A stretch of 64,000 bases of DNA, taken from Pseudorhodoferax soli (GTDB taxonomy: Bacteria; Pseudomonadota; Gammaproteobacteria; Burkholderiales; Burkholderiaceae_C). The DNA lies in assembly GCF_003337555.1 (NCBI RefSeq), contig NZ_QPJK01000011.1, positions 124,001 to 188,000 on the forward strand, written 5' to 3'. Below the pieces are notes generated by a model, which had not been told where the DNA came from, searched no databases, and saw only the letters and a list, made by a program, of their open reading frames with translations. The position numbers and the translations under genes are program-made. How positions within the stretch are numbered: position 1 is the stretch's first letter; each line of letters begins with the position of its first letter. This document shows positions 49,750 through 58,831 of the stretch, piece by piece.

Positions 49750-52730
49750 AGCTTCTGAGCGCTTTGGGGATCAACAGGCTGCTCCCAACGACCAATGGAG
49801 CTGCTCCGGCGCCCAAAGCGCCCGCGGCGGACGCTCTGGTGCCGGGGCCGAAGGGCCCGCAGCCACCGGCAGTGTCGGATACCGCCAAACCCCGCAAGCC
49901 GGGGGTGTCGCCGGTGGGCCAACGCCGCGCCATGGCGCTGCGCCCACCGTCTTTCACGGACCTGCTGCCCTACGTGGCCTACAGCCCCACGCAGCGGATC
50001 TTCGAGCTCAAGGACGGTCAAAGCCTTGGCGTGCTTTTCGAGCTGGGCAGCATTCCGACTGAAGCCAGGACGCCGGCCGACCTGGCCCAGTACTGCGACC
50101 GCATCACGGCCGTGCTGCAGGCCGTGCCCGAGTCGAGCAGCTCGCCCTGGATCGTGCAGTTCTTCGTGAACGACGACCACGATCTGGACCACCTGGCCGA
50201 CCGTTGGCTGGACTACGTGGCCGAGGTCCACCGGCACGAGCCGGCGCGCCGCGACGCCGTGCTGGCCTCCGATCTGACTCAGTCGGTCCTCCAGGACATC
50301 CGGGCGCACTTGCGCCAGGTCGCACAGCCGGAGGGGCTCTTCTTCGATGCGGAAGTGACCGATCAGCCTTGGTGCGGCCAGATCCGGCGCGTGCGCTGCT
50401 GCATCTACAAGCGCTTCGAGACCGCCGTGGCCGAGGATCCACGGCCCGCACACGCGCAGCTGGAGACCATGGCAGTGACCATGGAGGCGACGCTGGCCGA
50501 GGCTGGCGTTCGCGTGCGCCGCGGCACCGGCAAGGATCTGTACGAGTGGCTGCTGCCGTTCTTCAATCGCGCGGTGCCCTGGGCGCAGGATGCGACCGAC
50601 ATGTTGCGCGTGGCGCCGTACCCGGACGACTTGCAGCCGAGCAATGACGGAGATGGCGACGGCAATGGCGACGGCAATGGCGCTCCCATCCTCGGCATGG
50701 ACCTGTCCGAGATGCTCAGCTTCTCGGAGCCCTACAGCGATCCGGAGTCCGGCACCTTCGCGTTCGATGGCAAGCCGGTGCGGGTCATGACGCTGCAGGG
50801 CCTGCACCGCCAGCCCCAAGTCGGGCACCTGACGGCCGAACTGCTCAGCGGCGGCAAGTTCTTCGCGCGCTTCGACCGCATGCCGCCCGGCACCATGTTG
50901 TCGTTCTCGATCACGGTGCGGCCGCAGTATCTGCTGGAGCGCCACATCGAGCAGATGGCCCATGCATCGCGCGCCCAGACGGCCGCGGCCGCGGAGACCC
51001 ACGGCGAGTGCCTCCGGGTGCTGGACCGCATGCAGAAGGGCGACAAGCTGCTGCCGCTGCTGCTGACCCTGTACGTCAGCGGCAACGATGCTGCGGAGCT
51101 GGAGAACCGGGTGTCCAGCATCAACGCTCTGCTGGTGCCGACCGGCCTGCGCTTCATCGAGCCGCGCCAGGATCTTGTGCCGCTGGACACCTTCATGCGC
51201 GGGCTGCCGTTCAACTACGACGCAGCCTTCGACGAGCGGCTGCTGCGCAGGTCGCGGCTGACCTTCGCGTCCCACATCGCTGCGCTGCTGCCGCTGTACG
51301 GCCGCACGCGGGGCACCCCGCACCCGGGCATGTGGTTCTGGAACCGCGGGGGCGAGCCGGTCTGGATCGATCCGCTCAACGCCCGGGACCGCAAGAAGAA
51401 CGCGCACATGGTGGTGCTGGGCCCGACCGGGGCCGGCAAGTCGGCGACGCTGAACTACCTGTGCATGTCGGTGGCGGCGATCCACCGCCCGCGGCTGGTG
51501 ATCGTGGACGCCGGCAAGTCCTTCGCCTTGTTGCTGGAGTACTTCAAGGCCAAGGGGCTCAGCACCCACTTCGTGAACCTGAGCGGCTCGTCCACAGTGT
51601 CCCTCCCGCCCTTCGTGCATGGCCTCAAGCTGCTGGACGATCCGCTGGTGATGGAGGCCTTCCGTGCCATGGAAGCAGGCGGCGAGATCCCGAGCTCGGT
51701 GCCGCAGGCCATCGATGCGGCGTTGGAGAGCGCCGGCGCCGCCGAAGAGTCTGACGACTCCGACCAGGAGGATGAGGAGGACGAGAAGCGCGACATCCTG
51801 GGCGAGATGCTGGTGGCCGCAATCATGATGATCACTGGCGGCGAGCGGCGCGAGGAAGATCGCATGTCCCGCGCCGACCGCTACCTGATCACCCGCGCGC
51901 TGATCAAGGCGTCCATACGGACCCGCCACGAGGGGCGGCCGCATCCGCTGACCCAGGACGTGGCCTACGAGCTCATGGGCATGCAGACCGACGCGAGCCT
52001 GTCGCCTGGTCGGCGCGAGCGGGCCGAGGAGATGGGGCAGTCCATGATGTCGTTCACGCAGGGCCTGCGCGGCACGCTCTTCAACCGCGTGGGCGGCGAC
52101 TGGCCTGACGTCGACGTCACCTTGGTCGAGATGGGCACGCTGACCCGCGATGGCTACAGCGACGCGCTGGCCGTGGCCTACACCTCGCTGATTGATGCGG
52201 TGCAGTCCCGCGGCGAGGCCTGCCAGCACGAGGGCCGCCCGCTGGTCATGCTGACCGACGAGTCCCACATCATCACCACCAGCGAGTTGCTGGGGCCCAA
52301 GGTGGCCAAGGGCACCAAGATGTGGCGGAAATTGAACATGTGGTTCTGGATGGGCACGCAGAACCTGCAGGACTTCCCCGAGTCGATGGGCCGGGTGCTG
52401 TCCATGTGCGAGTTCTGGATGCTGCTGACCATGGACAAGAGCGAGATCGACCAGGTCGCCCGCTTCAAGACCCTCACACTCGAGCAACGCCAGCTGATCG
52501 AGTCGGCGCGCAAGGCCAAGCACCAGTACACCGAGGGGGTGCTGACGACGGCCTCGGGGCAGTTCCTGTTCCGTAACGTGCCCCCTGCCCTCCCGCTGGC
52601 CCTGGCCATGACCGAAGGCGATGAGAAGGCCCACCGACGCCGGCTGATGGAGCAGCACCAGTGCTCGGAGCTGCAGGCGGCCATGCTGGTGGCCGAGGAG
52701 ATCTCACGCAACCGGGGGATCCATGTCTGA
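49746..52730 (+). CDS. Conjugative transfer ATPase VirB4/TraC type (TIGR03744)
   Basis: 994 aa. Walker A VVLGPTGAGKSATL (about 556-570) and the Walker B segment PLVMLTDESH (about 832-841). The N-terminal TraC-like domain includes FTDLLPYVAYSPTQRIFELK. An acidic insert (ESDDSDQEDEEDEKRD, about 669-684) follows Walker A. WMGTQNLQDFPESMGRVLSM and VARFKTLTLEQRQLIESARK are typical of the C-terminal ATPase part. It energises pilus assembly and substrate transfer. Confidence 0.93.
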   Translation: MKLLSALGINRLLPTTNGAAPAPKAPAADALVPGPKGPQPPAVSDTAKPRKPGVSPVGQRRAMALRPPSFTDLLPYVAYSPTQRIFELKDGQSLGVLFELGSIPTEARTPADLAQYCDRITAVLQAVPESSSSPWIVQFFVNDDHDLDHLADRWLDYVAEVHRHEPARRDAVLASDLTQSVLQDIRAHLRQVAQPEGLFFDAEVTDQPWCGQIRRVRCCIYKRFETAVAEDPRPAHAQLETMAVTMEATLAEAGVRVRRGTGKDLYEWLLPFFNRAVPWAQDATDMLRVAPYPDDLQPSNDGDGDGNGDGNGAPILGMDLSEMLSFSEPYSDPESGTFAFDGKPVRVMTLQGLHRQPQVGHLTAELLSGGKFFARFDRMPPGTMLSFSITVRPQYLLERHIEQMAHASRAQTAAAAETHGECLRVLDRMQKGDKLLPLLLTLYVSGNDAAELENRVSSINALLVPTGLRFIEPRQDLVPLDTFMRGLPFNYDAAFDERLLRRSRLTFASHIAALLPLYGRTRGTPHPGMWFWNRGGEPVWIDPLNARDRKKNAHMVVLGPTGAGKSATLNYLCMSVAAIHRPRLVIVDAGKSFALLLEYFKAKGLSTHFVNLSGSSTVSLPPFVHGLKLLDDPLVMEAFRAMEAGGEIPSSVPQAIDAALESAGAAEESDDSDQEDEEDEKRDILGEMLVAAIMMITGGERREEDRMSRADRYLITRALIKASIRTRHEGRPHPLTQDVAYELMGMQTDASLSPGRRERAEEMGQSMMSFTQGLRGTLFNRVGGDWPDVDVTLVEMGTLTRDGYSDALAVAYTSLIDAVQSRGEACQHEGRPLVMLTDESHIITTSELLGPKVAKGTKMWRKLNMWFWMGTQNLQDFPESMGRVLSMCEFWMLLTMDKSEIDQVARFKTLTLEQRQLIESARKAKHQYTEGVLTTASGQFLFRNVPPALPLALAMTEGDEKAHRRRLMEQHQCSELQAAMLVAEEISRNRGIHV

Positions 52731-53187
52731 CCGTCTCCTCTGCACCCGGCGCCGGGTGGTTCTCTGCTTCGCGCTCGCCGCATTTCTGGGCACAGCGGCC
52801 CATGCGCAGACGTCCGGCTCCGATGTGCAGACCGTCGAGGTGTTCGTGAACTCGGCCATGGTGGTGACTGCGCCGCAGGCACCGTCGTACCGTGTGACCG
52901 TTCATCGGATGGACCAGCTGGACATGGCGACCCAGGCCATTGACCAGCTCATCCCGCGTGGCGGCGAGGAGGTGGCGCGCCGTTGGGTGGCAGCCAACGA
53001 AGCGCGGATCAAGCGGCAGGTCCAGCCTGCCGCGATCGCCACTGCCAACGCGATCGGGCTGGCCAACCACTATCGCCTGGACCGCCTGCCCGCCGTGGTG
53101 ATCAACCGGCGCACCGTGGTCTACGGGGTGCTGGACGTCAGCACGGCCTTGCAGCACTACCAGGCCTCGCGCCGGAGGCTGCCGTGA
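52723..53187 (+). CDS. TIGR03757 family ICE protein (DUF1525)
   Basis: 154 aa. The signal peptide ends near TAAHAQ. The domain VEVFVNSAMVVTAPQAPSYR, then VHRMDQLDMATQAIDQLIPR, LANHYRLDRLPAVVINRRTV and VYGVLDVSTALQHYQ has a thioredoxin-like arrangement but no CxxC. It precedes the TraU-like gene, as usual, with an 8-base overlap on one side and 4 on the other. It is periplasmic. Confidence 0.87.
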   Translation: MSDRLLCTRRRVVLCFALAAFLGTAAHAQTSGSDVQTVEVFVNSAMVVTAPQAPSYRVTVHRMDQLDMATQAIDQLIPRGGEEVARRWVAANEARIKRQVQPAAIATANAIGLANHYRLDRLPAVVINRRTVVYGVLDVSTALQHYQASRRRLP

Positions 53188-54575
53188 GGCGCGCGCCTCG
53201 CGTTGGCAGCTCTGGGTCGGGCGTGCCCGGCCTGCTCGGAAGCGCTGCACTGGCCGCCGCGTTGGCATTGGGCGCGTCGCCCGCGCGCGCCCAGTTCAGC
53301 ACCACCAACACCGGCGCGATCATGTCCGCGACCATTGCCGGCTTGCCGAGCTGCCTGGCTTACCGGGTCACGGGCGTGTGTTTCTGGCTGCGCTGCACGA
53401 TCTTCGGCTGTTCGGTGAAGACTTCCATCAAGGTGTCCCACTACGTGCCCGACGTGGTGGTCAGCACCTACGGCGCGCCAGAGCAGCACCCGTGGGCGGA
53501 TGTGGGCGTGCCGGTTGCGGCGGCCATGACCGGCCTGGGGTCGAGCCTGATGGGCTCGCTGCTGGACTCCTCCGCAGGCACCGCGCGCGAGGACAAGGAG
53601 GTCGTGACCTTCAAAAGCACGGATGCACTGGGCAACCCGGTGGGCGCAATCATGGGCGGGAACACGACGTTCGAGTTCCCTGACACCCAGGAACTGATGA
53701 TGTTCCCGTCGGTCGAGCTGCCCCGCATCATGCAGATGTGGGCCTCCGTGCCGGTCGACCTCGCCAACGGGATGATCGAAGGCGCGCGGGCTACGGCCAT
53801 GAACCCGTCGACGCTGCTGGGCGAGCTAGGAAACCTGCCCGGGCAGATCAGCGGCATGTTCGATTCGCTGTCCAGCTTCGGCTCGATGTCGTCCACGATG
53901 CCCGAGGGCGCCGATACCTATGGTGGCGGCGGCGGAGGGAGTGGTGGAGGCAGTGGCGGAGGTGGCCAGGACGGTGGCGGCGCGTCGAGCACCCCGTTCA
54001 GCCAGATGATGGACAGCATGAACGACGGCCTGGCCGCCGGCGGCGCGGGGACCTCGGAGTACCTGTGTCCAGGTGGCTCGGGCATGTTGTCGATCCAGTA
54101 CCACTCTGAGCTGGACTCGCTGTTCTGGCGCGGCAAGATCCCACTCGAGCTGCTGTACCCGGGCAGCTGGATCCCGGGCATCGGTGAGGTCGGCAACAGC
54201 CTGATCAACACCTGGGGCGGTGGCTACCCGCGCATGGGCGAGCTGGTGCAGTCCCACCCGCGCAAGGCCTCTGCCGTGCTGGCCCACCGCACCGGCTCCA
54301 TCATCCGGCAGCAGGCCCAGCCGCACATCTACAAGCGCCTGCGGGCCAAGGGCGGCAACTACCGGTACTTCGCGACCATGGCCGACCCGAAGTGGCAGGC
54401 CGTGCACCCGATTCCCGAGCCCACCTGCATGACCTTCGGCGCGAACGACGCGCTGAGCGTCGGCTCGTGGGGCGACTACAAGACCTCCGGCAACGACGGC
54501 TACGTCTGGAACCTGTGGCACCGCTACGAGTGCTGCAGCAAGGCTGCCGAGATCTTCCTGTTCTCTGTGCCCTGA
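53184..54575 (+). CDS. TIGR03756 family ICE protein (TraU-like)
   Basis: 463 aa from GTG 53184 (GTGA overlap with the previous stop). The signal region AALAAALALGASPARAQ is followed by the TraU pattern LPSCLAYRVTGVCFWLRCTI, then KVSHYVPDVVVSTYG. A Gly-rich insert lies at about 251-270. The Cys-rich C-terminal part (YLCPGGSGMLSIQYHSELDS, LWHRYECCSKAAEIFLFSVP) suggests several disulfides, matching the DsbC-like protein encoded downstream. It is a mating-pair-stabilisation or pilus assembly protein. Confidence 0.88.
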   Translation: MRRAPRVGSSGSGVPGLLGSAALAAALALGASPARAQFSTTNTGAIMSATIAGLPSCLAYRVTGVCFWLRCTIFGCSVKTSIKVSHYVPDVVVSTYGAPEQHPWADVGVPVAAAMTGLGSSLMGSLLDSSAGTAREDKEVVTFKSTDALGNPVGAIMGGNTTFEFPDTQELMMFPSVELPRIMQMWASVPVDLANGMIEGARATAMNPSTLLGELGNLPGQISGMFDSLSSFGSMSSTMPEGADTYGGGGGGSGGGSGGGGQDGGGASSTPFSQMMDSMNDGLAAGGAGTSEYLCPGGSGMLSIQYHSELDSLFWRGKIPLELLYPGSWIPGIGEVGNSLINTWGGGYPRMGELVQSHPRKASAVLAHRTGSIIRQQAQPHIYKRLRAKGGNYRYFATMADPKWQAVHPIPEPTCMTFGANDALSVGSWGDYKTSGNDGYVWNLWHRYECCSKAAEIFLFSVP

Positions 54576-54588
54576 CCTCGAGGCTCCC

Positions 54589-55968
54589 ATGCGCACAAAC
54601 CGATCCTGCCCACTGGCTGCCCGGCGTTCCGGCTGCGCCCTTGCCGCCGCGGTCCTCTTCCTCGGCTTGGCCGCGGCGCCGGCGGTCTACGCCCAGCCCG
54701 TGTCGAACTCCTCGCTGTACTACCGCCTGGGTGGCGGCTCGCCCATGGGCGGGGCCGTCAACCGCGGGCAGACTTCGCTACGGCTCGGGCTCGCCTCGCG
54801 CATGAACTACAGCTGTGGCAAGTTCGACGTGGGCCTGTCCTGGTCCAACGTGATGAACGGCCTTGGAAACCTGGGAGCGACCATCAACGGAGCGATCCAG
54901 GCCGGCATCGCTGCCCTGCCCCTGTACATCCTGCAGCGCGCCCAGCCCGGGCTGTACCAGCTGTTCCAGAACTTCTCGCAGAAGGCAGATCTCCTGGTGG
55001 CCTCCTCGCTCAAGAGCTGCGAGGAGATGGAGTCGATGATCAAGAGCGGCCAGGATCCGTATGAGGACTACGTGCGCATGGCCAAGGGCGATGCCTGGAA
55101 GATCTCGGCCAACGCCAGCGGCGATGTGGTACAGGCGAAGTACGACATGAATCGCAACGAGCAGGCGCAGCGGCGCGGTCTGGACTGGGTCTTCCAGCAG
55201 CGCGCTGGCGGCGTCGGCTTGTCACCGATCCAGCCCATCCGAGATCTGTCCGTGGCTGGCTTCAATGCCACGCTGAACCTGCCCACCACCGCATCAGCCA
55301 CGACGAACCACCGCAATGGTGCCAACGCCGAAACACGGCTCGTTCGTGCGTTCCGCTCGCCGGAGGAGCTCGCCACCTGGACCACCGAAGTTCTGGGCGA
55401 CAAGTCCATCTACCTGTGCACGCAGGATGCGTCGTGTCCGAACCCAACGACCACGGGCACCGCGACCGGCCTGGGCCCGAAGTTCGAGAAGGAGCTCCAG
55501 GAGATCTCGCCTGTGCTGCAAGGGGTTATTGCCGGCACCGAGAACATCTCCAAGGTGAAGGACATCGGCACGGCAGGCTTCGGCGTGAGCCCGCAGCTGG
55601 TGGAGTCCATGCGCGAGCTGCCGGCGAGCTCGCGTGGCATTGCCGTCAGCCGCGTGGCGCAAGAACTGGCGATGCACCGGGTCGTGGACAAGGCTCTTGT
55701 GGCCCGTTCCGTGCTGGTCACCGGGCTCTCACTGCCCGAGGCGACGAAGGCCGGCGAGATGCAAGCCGACGTGCAGCGCCAGGTCGACCGGCTCACGCAG
55801 TACGTGAACGACCTGATGTTTGAGTTCCGGATCCGCAAGGAGATGACCTCGGACACGGCGCTGGCCATCATGGGCGACCAGTTCTACCGCGACAGCCAGG
55901 CTGCACGCGTGCGCGATGGGCGCACCGCGGAGCGGCAGCCGTTGGTGGATGGTCGGGTGGCACCGTGA
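54589..55968 (+). CDS. TIGR03755 family ICE protein (TraH-like position)
   Basis: 459 aa. The signal peptide ends near APAVYAQ. Family blocks are SSLYYRLGGGSPMGGAVNRG, then NYSCGKFDVGLSWSNVMNGL, AQPGLYQLFQNFSQKADLLV and KSCEEMESMIKSGQDPYEDY. It is periplasmic, with conserved Cys residues. It is encoded directly after the TraU-like gene and overlaps the next small gene (GTGA). Confidence 0.87.
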   Translation: MRTNRSCPLAARRSGCALAAAVLFLGLAAAPAVYAQPVSNSSLYYRLGGGSPMGGAVNRGQTSLRLGLASRMNYSCGKFDVGLSWSNVMNGLGNLGATINGAIQAGIAALPLYILQRAQPGLYQLFQNFSQKADLLVASSLKSCEEMESMIKSGQDPYEDYVRMAKGDAWKISANASGDVVQAKYDMNRNEQAQRRGLDWVFQQRAGGVGLSPIQPIRDLSVAGFNATLNLPTTASATTNHRNGANAETRLVRAFRSPEELATWTTEVLGDKSIYLCTQDASCPNPTTTGTATGLGPKFEKELQEISPVLQGVIAGTENISKVKDIGTAGFGVSPQLVESMRELPASSRGIAVSRVAQELAMHRVVDKALVARSVLVTGLSLPEATKAGEMQADVQRQVDRLTQYVNDLMFEFRIRKEMTSDTALAIMGDQFYRDSQAARVRDGRTAERQPLVDGRVAP

Positions 55969-56408
55969 GGATCGGGTCTATGAAGCGGGAACCCGACCGG
56001 ACCAATCCGCTGGAGGGCCGGCCACAGGCTCCGCGCCGCGGCAGGCGATGGGGCAGGTGGGGACGTTGGGCCGCCTGGTTCGCCCTGGCGGCCCTCATCG
56101 GCCTCGTTTGCGTCGCCGTGGAAGTGGTGGTGCTTCAACAGCCCATCGATGGCCTGGAGAGCGCTGTCGAGACCGCTCGTCGCTGGAGAAGGATCGGCGT
56201 GGTGCTGCAGACCTTAGGTGCAGGGGTGGTGCTCTGGCGCTGGCCGGCGATCGCGCGGTGGTGTGGGCGTCGAGGCATTGTTCGGCAGGACGAGGTGCCT
56301 GTCTTGCAGGCGGCGCGTACGAAGGTGGCCGTTCTTCTGGCGGCTTACCTGGTCCTCGCGGGTGTCGGGCCCGCCGAGCTGCTCCGACAGCTTGGACAGA
56401 TCTTCTAG
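55965..56408 (+). CDS. Small ICE membrane protein before TraG
   Basis: 147 aa from GTG 55965, overlapping the previous stop (ATG 55980 is an alternative). The N-terminus is very basic (APRRGRRWGRWGRWAAW). Three membrane stretches: AAWFALAALIGLVCVAVEVV, IGVVLQTLGAGVVLWRWPAI and VAVLLAAYLVLAGVGPAELL. It has a fixed place before traG in these operons; function unknown. Confidence 0.7.
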   Translation: MRIGSMKREPDRTNPLEGRPQAPRRGRRWGRWGRWAAWFALAALIGLVCVAVEVVVLQQPIDGLESAVETARRWRRIGVVLQTLGAGVVLWRWPAIARWCGRRGIVRQDEVPVLQAARTKVAVLLAAYLVLAGVGPAELLRQLGQIF

Positions 56409-56417
56409 GAGAAGGCG

Positions 56418-58106
56418 ATGGAGCTCGACAGCTACTTGGAGATCTTCACCACGATGTACGGCTGGGCCTTCGCCAACATCATCGGCGAGGTGCTCACCGG
56501 AACCGGCCTGGCCGCCCTGCCCTTCGGCCTGATCGTCTTCAGCGTTTGGCGGGACGCGAAGGAGTCCGCCTCCGGTGGCGCGGGCGCCCAGGAGCTGGTC
56601 GATGCGGTGCTGACGCGCATCTTCATCGCGATGTTCGTGTACATGACCTGCTTTGCAGTGACGCCCTACACCTCGCTGGTCAGCATCAACCTGCGGTACA
56701 CGCCGCAGGCCTCCCTCAACGAGCCGAACCCGGTCACCGGATCGCTGAACACTGGCACGGGGTCTACCTTCGACAACGCGCTGCGCGACGCGCGCGATGG
56801 CAGCATGAGCGCCTCGGGTGGACTGTCGGAGGTGCCTGCCTGGTGGTTCACCGTGATGGCCATCAGCTCGGGCATCAACAACGCGGTGCGCAGCGGCCTG
56901 AGCAGCGCGCGCAGCGACGTGCGCATGGTGGAGGACATGGCGCGCACGGCGACGATCGAGGATCCGCAGCTGCTTGAGCAGATCCAGCGCTTCTACAGCG
57001 AGTGCTTCATCCCGGCACGCAGCCGCTATCTGCGCACGCAGCGATCGACGCTCAGCGCGAACGCGTTGGGCATCCTTGCCGAGAGCAACGCCGACTACGG
57101 CCCGACAGATGTGGATTGGATGGGCAGCCAGCTCTTCCGCACCGAAGCCGGATTCTACGGGACCATGCGCTCGTACAACCCCGTGCCGGGCTTCGTCGTG
57201 GTACCGAGCCGGGACACCGACTACATCGCCGGCGGCGCGCCGGGCACGCCGGAGGCCGACTACGTGAATCCCGACTGGGGTCGGCCGACCTGCCTGGAGT
57301 GGTGGCTGGATGGAACGAACGGCGTCCGCACCCGCATGGTGAACCACGCCTCGAGCTGGCAGCGGCTGTACCAGAACGTGCAGTCGGCGATGAGCTGGAG
57401 CAGCACGGACCGGGCGGCCGACAGCGTGGCCATGCTCGCGCAGCAGCGCGCCAATCCGCAATTCCTGGACGCTTCGCGGATCATGGGCAACGACTACGAC
57501 GGGATCACGAACCTGGTGCGTGGCATCGGCGGCGCCATCAGCACCTTCGGCGTGGGCAAGAAGCTCCTGGACGCGACCATCGAGTTCGTGCCGATGGTCA
57601 ACGCCCTGCCAATGGTCCAGGCCATGCTGCTCATGGGCATGTACATGTTCCTGCCCATGATCGTGCTGCTCAGCGGCTACGACCTCAAGGTCATGCTGCT
57701 GGGCGGGCTGGCGATCTTCACGGTGAAGTTCTGGTCGGTGATGTGGTTCATCGCGCAGTGGCTCGATGCGCGGCTCATCCAGGCCATGTACCCGGGGTTG
57801 AACGGCAACATGCTCATGCAGGAGATCCAGGCCGTGCTGTCCGGCGGCGAAGCGCAAGGCTACAAGCGGATGATCCTGAATCTGGTGCTGATGAGCCTGT
57901 TCGTCGGTTTGCCGATGCTGTGGAGCGCGATGATGACCTGGGTCGGATTCGGAGTTGGGCGCAGCATCGAAGGTCTGTCGAGAGGCTCGGCAGCAGCCGC
58001 CAGCGCTGGAACTGGATCTAGCTCTTCGCGGACAGCAGCGAATGTCGGTCGCAGCGCTGGTAGAGCATTCGGTAGCGGACTACGAGGCGGTCGAGGAAAT
58101 CCGTGA
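56418..58106 (+). CDS. traG: Conjugal transfer protein TraG, N-terminal-domain type
   Basis: 562 aa. The N-terminal membrane region (YGWAFANIIGEVLTGTGLAA, then VLTRIFIAMFVYMTCFAVTP), a periplasmic middle and a C-terminal cluster of helices (VQAMLLMGMYMFLPMIVLLS, LGGLAIFTVKFWSVMWFIAQ, LVLMSLFVGLPMLWSAMMTW) match the TraG N-terminal family. It is probably involved in mating-pair stabilisation and entry exclusion. The Ser/Gly-rich tail is low-complexity. AGGAGAAGGCG precedes the ATG. It is the last gene of the conjugation operon and ends 2 bases before a convergent minus-strand gene. Confidence 0.88.
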   Translation: MELDSYLEIFTTMYGWAFANIIGEVLTGTGLAALPFGLIVFSVWRDAKESASGGAGAQELVDAVLTRIFIAMFVYMTCFAVTPYTSLVSINLRYTPQASLNEPNPVTGSLNTGTGSTFDNALRDARDGSMSASGGLSEVPAWWFTVMAISSGINNAVRSGLSSARSDVRMVEDMARTATIEDPQLLEQIQRFYSECFIPARSRYLRTQRSTLSANALGILAESNADYGPTDVDWMGSQLFRTEAGFYGTMRSYNPVPGFVVVPSRDTDYIAGGAPGTPEADYVNPDWGRPTCLEWWLDGTNGVRTRMVNHASSWQRLYQNVQSAMSWSSTDRAADSVAMLAQQRANPQFLDASRIMGNDYDGITNLVRGIGGAISTFGVGKKLLDATIEFVPMVNALPMVQAMLLMGMYMFLPMIVLLSGYDLKVMLLGGLAIFTVKFWSVMWFIAQWLDARLIQAMYPGLNGNMLMQEIQAVLSGGEAQGYKRMILNLVLMSLFVGLPMLWSAMMTWVGFGVGRSIEGLSRGSAAAASAGTGSSSSRTAANVGRSAGRAFGSGLRGGRGNP

Positions 58107-58108
58107 AG

Positions 58109-58417
58109 CTAAATTAGGCCGTGGTTGTAGTCGTCCAACTCTTTCCCGGTCAGTGGGGAGACGACCTCCCCATGGGCGTCGTAGGTCAGATCCCCACGAA
58201 CCTCGAACGCGTCGGCCTCTTCAACTGCGTCATCTCTCAGCTCCGAATCTCGCTTGGTGCCGATGCCGCCAAGCAAGGCGATTGGCAGCCCGAACAGTCC
58301 AGCTTTGAACAGCCCGGGGCCATGCCGCAGCAGAGAGCCGCCCACGCGCAGCCCAAACTTGACGCTTTCGCGCGCAAGCCTTTCAGCGTACGGAACTGGC
58401 TTCTTGGTCGGCTTCAT
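58109..58417 (-). CDS. Hypothetical protein, 102 aa
   Basis: 102 aa from ATG 58417 (ATG 58444 is in frame). The N-terminus is basic (KPTKKPVPYAERLARESVKF). A weakly hydrophobic Gly-rich middle (GLRVGGSLLRHGPGLFKAGL, then FGLPIALLGGIG) is followed by an acidic C-terminal half (LRDDAVEEADAFEVRGDL). Similar small proteins stand opposite traG in this element type, but I do not recognise a named family. It is convergent with traG; the 2-base gap leaves no room for separate terminators. Confidence 0.6.
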   Translation of the reverse strand: MKPTKKPVPYAERLARESVKFGLRVGGSLLRHGPGLFKAGLFGLPIALLGGIGTKRDSELRDDAVEEADAFEVRGDLTYDAHGEVVSPLTGKELDDYNHGLI

Positions 58418-58552
58418 GGCAATCCACGGAGATGGCAATGGCACTGCGGGAATGCAGCACCTGTGCTTCTACCGAAGTTTCGTGTCGCACGCCAGCGTTG
58501 ATACAGCTGGTCACGACGGCCCCGAAGGCGCCAGAACGGCTCAGCAGTGGCT

Positions 58553-58831
58553 CTACGTTTGGATCAGGAAGGCCTCACGGTCCTTGCCCTGGATCCATCT
58601 GGGCGGCTTGCCTTTGCCGGACCACGTCGCTCCGGTCTGCGCGTCGTAGTACTTGGCTGGAGCCTTTTTCTTGGGCTCTTGCCATGGGAAGACTTCTTGG
58701 GCCGTAAACCCGAACTCGGCGATTTGGGCGCGGATAGCGGCCAGCGCGGTGGCTGCCTCCACTTTGCGAACCTTGGCGATCTGCTCGTCCAGGTTCTTCT
58801 TTTGCTCCATCAGTTCGCGATACGACGACAT
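58553..58831 (-). CDS. H-NS family DNA-binding protein (first of two)
   Basis: 92 aa. The N-terminal coiled-coil oligomerisation region (YRELMEQKKNLDEQIAKVRK) and the C-terminal H-NS DNA-binding domain with YYDAQTGATWSGKGKPPRWI (core motif TWSGKGKPPRW, 69-79) are complete. It is a xenogeneic-silencing-type protein that binds AT-rich DNA, probably including the AT-rich parts of this element. It is entirely covered, in another frame of the same strand, by the 3' extension of the recombinase gene upstream. Confidence 0.88.
   Translation of the reverse strand: MSSYRELMEQKKNLDEQIAKVRKVEAATALAAIRAQIAEFGFTAQEVFPWQEPKKKAPAKYYDAQTGATWSGKGKPPRWIQGKDREAFLIQT

Noticed and set aside
49629-52658. Minus-strand open frame of about 1,000 codons
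   Set aside because: It is antisense to the VirB4 ATPase, which has intact Walker motifs; the antisense translation is Ala/Arg/Gly/His-rich without domains.
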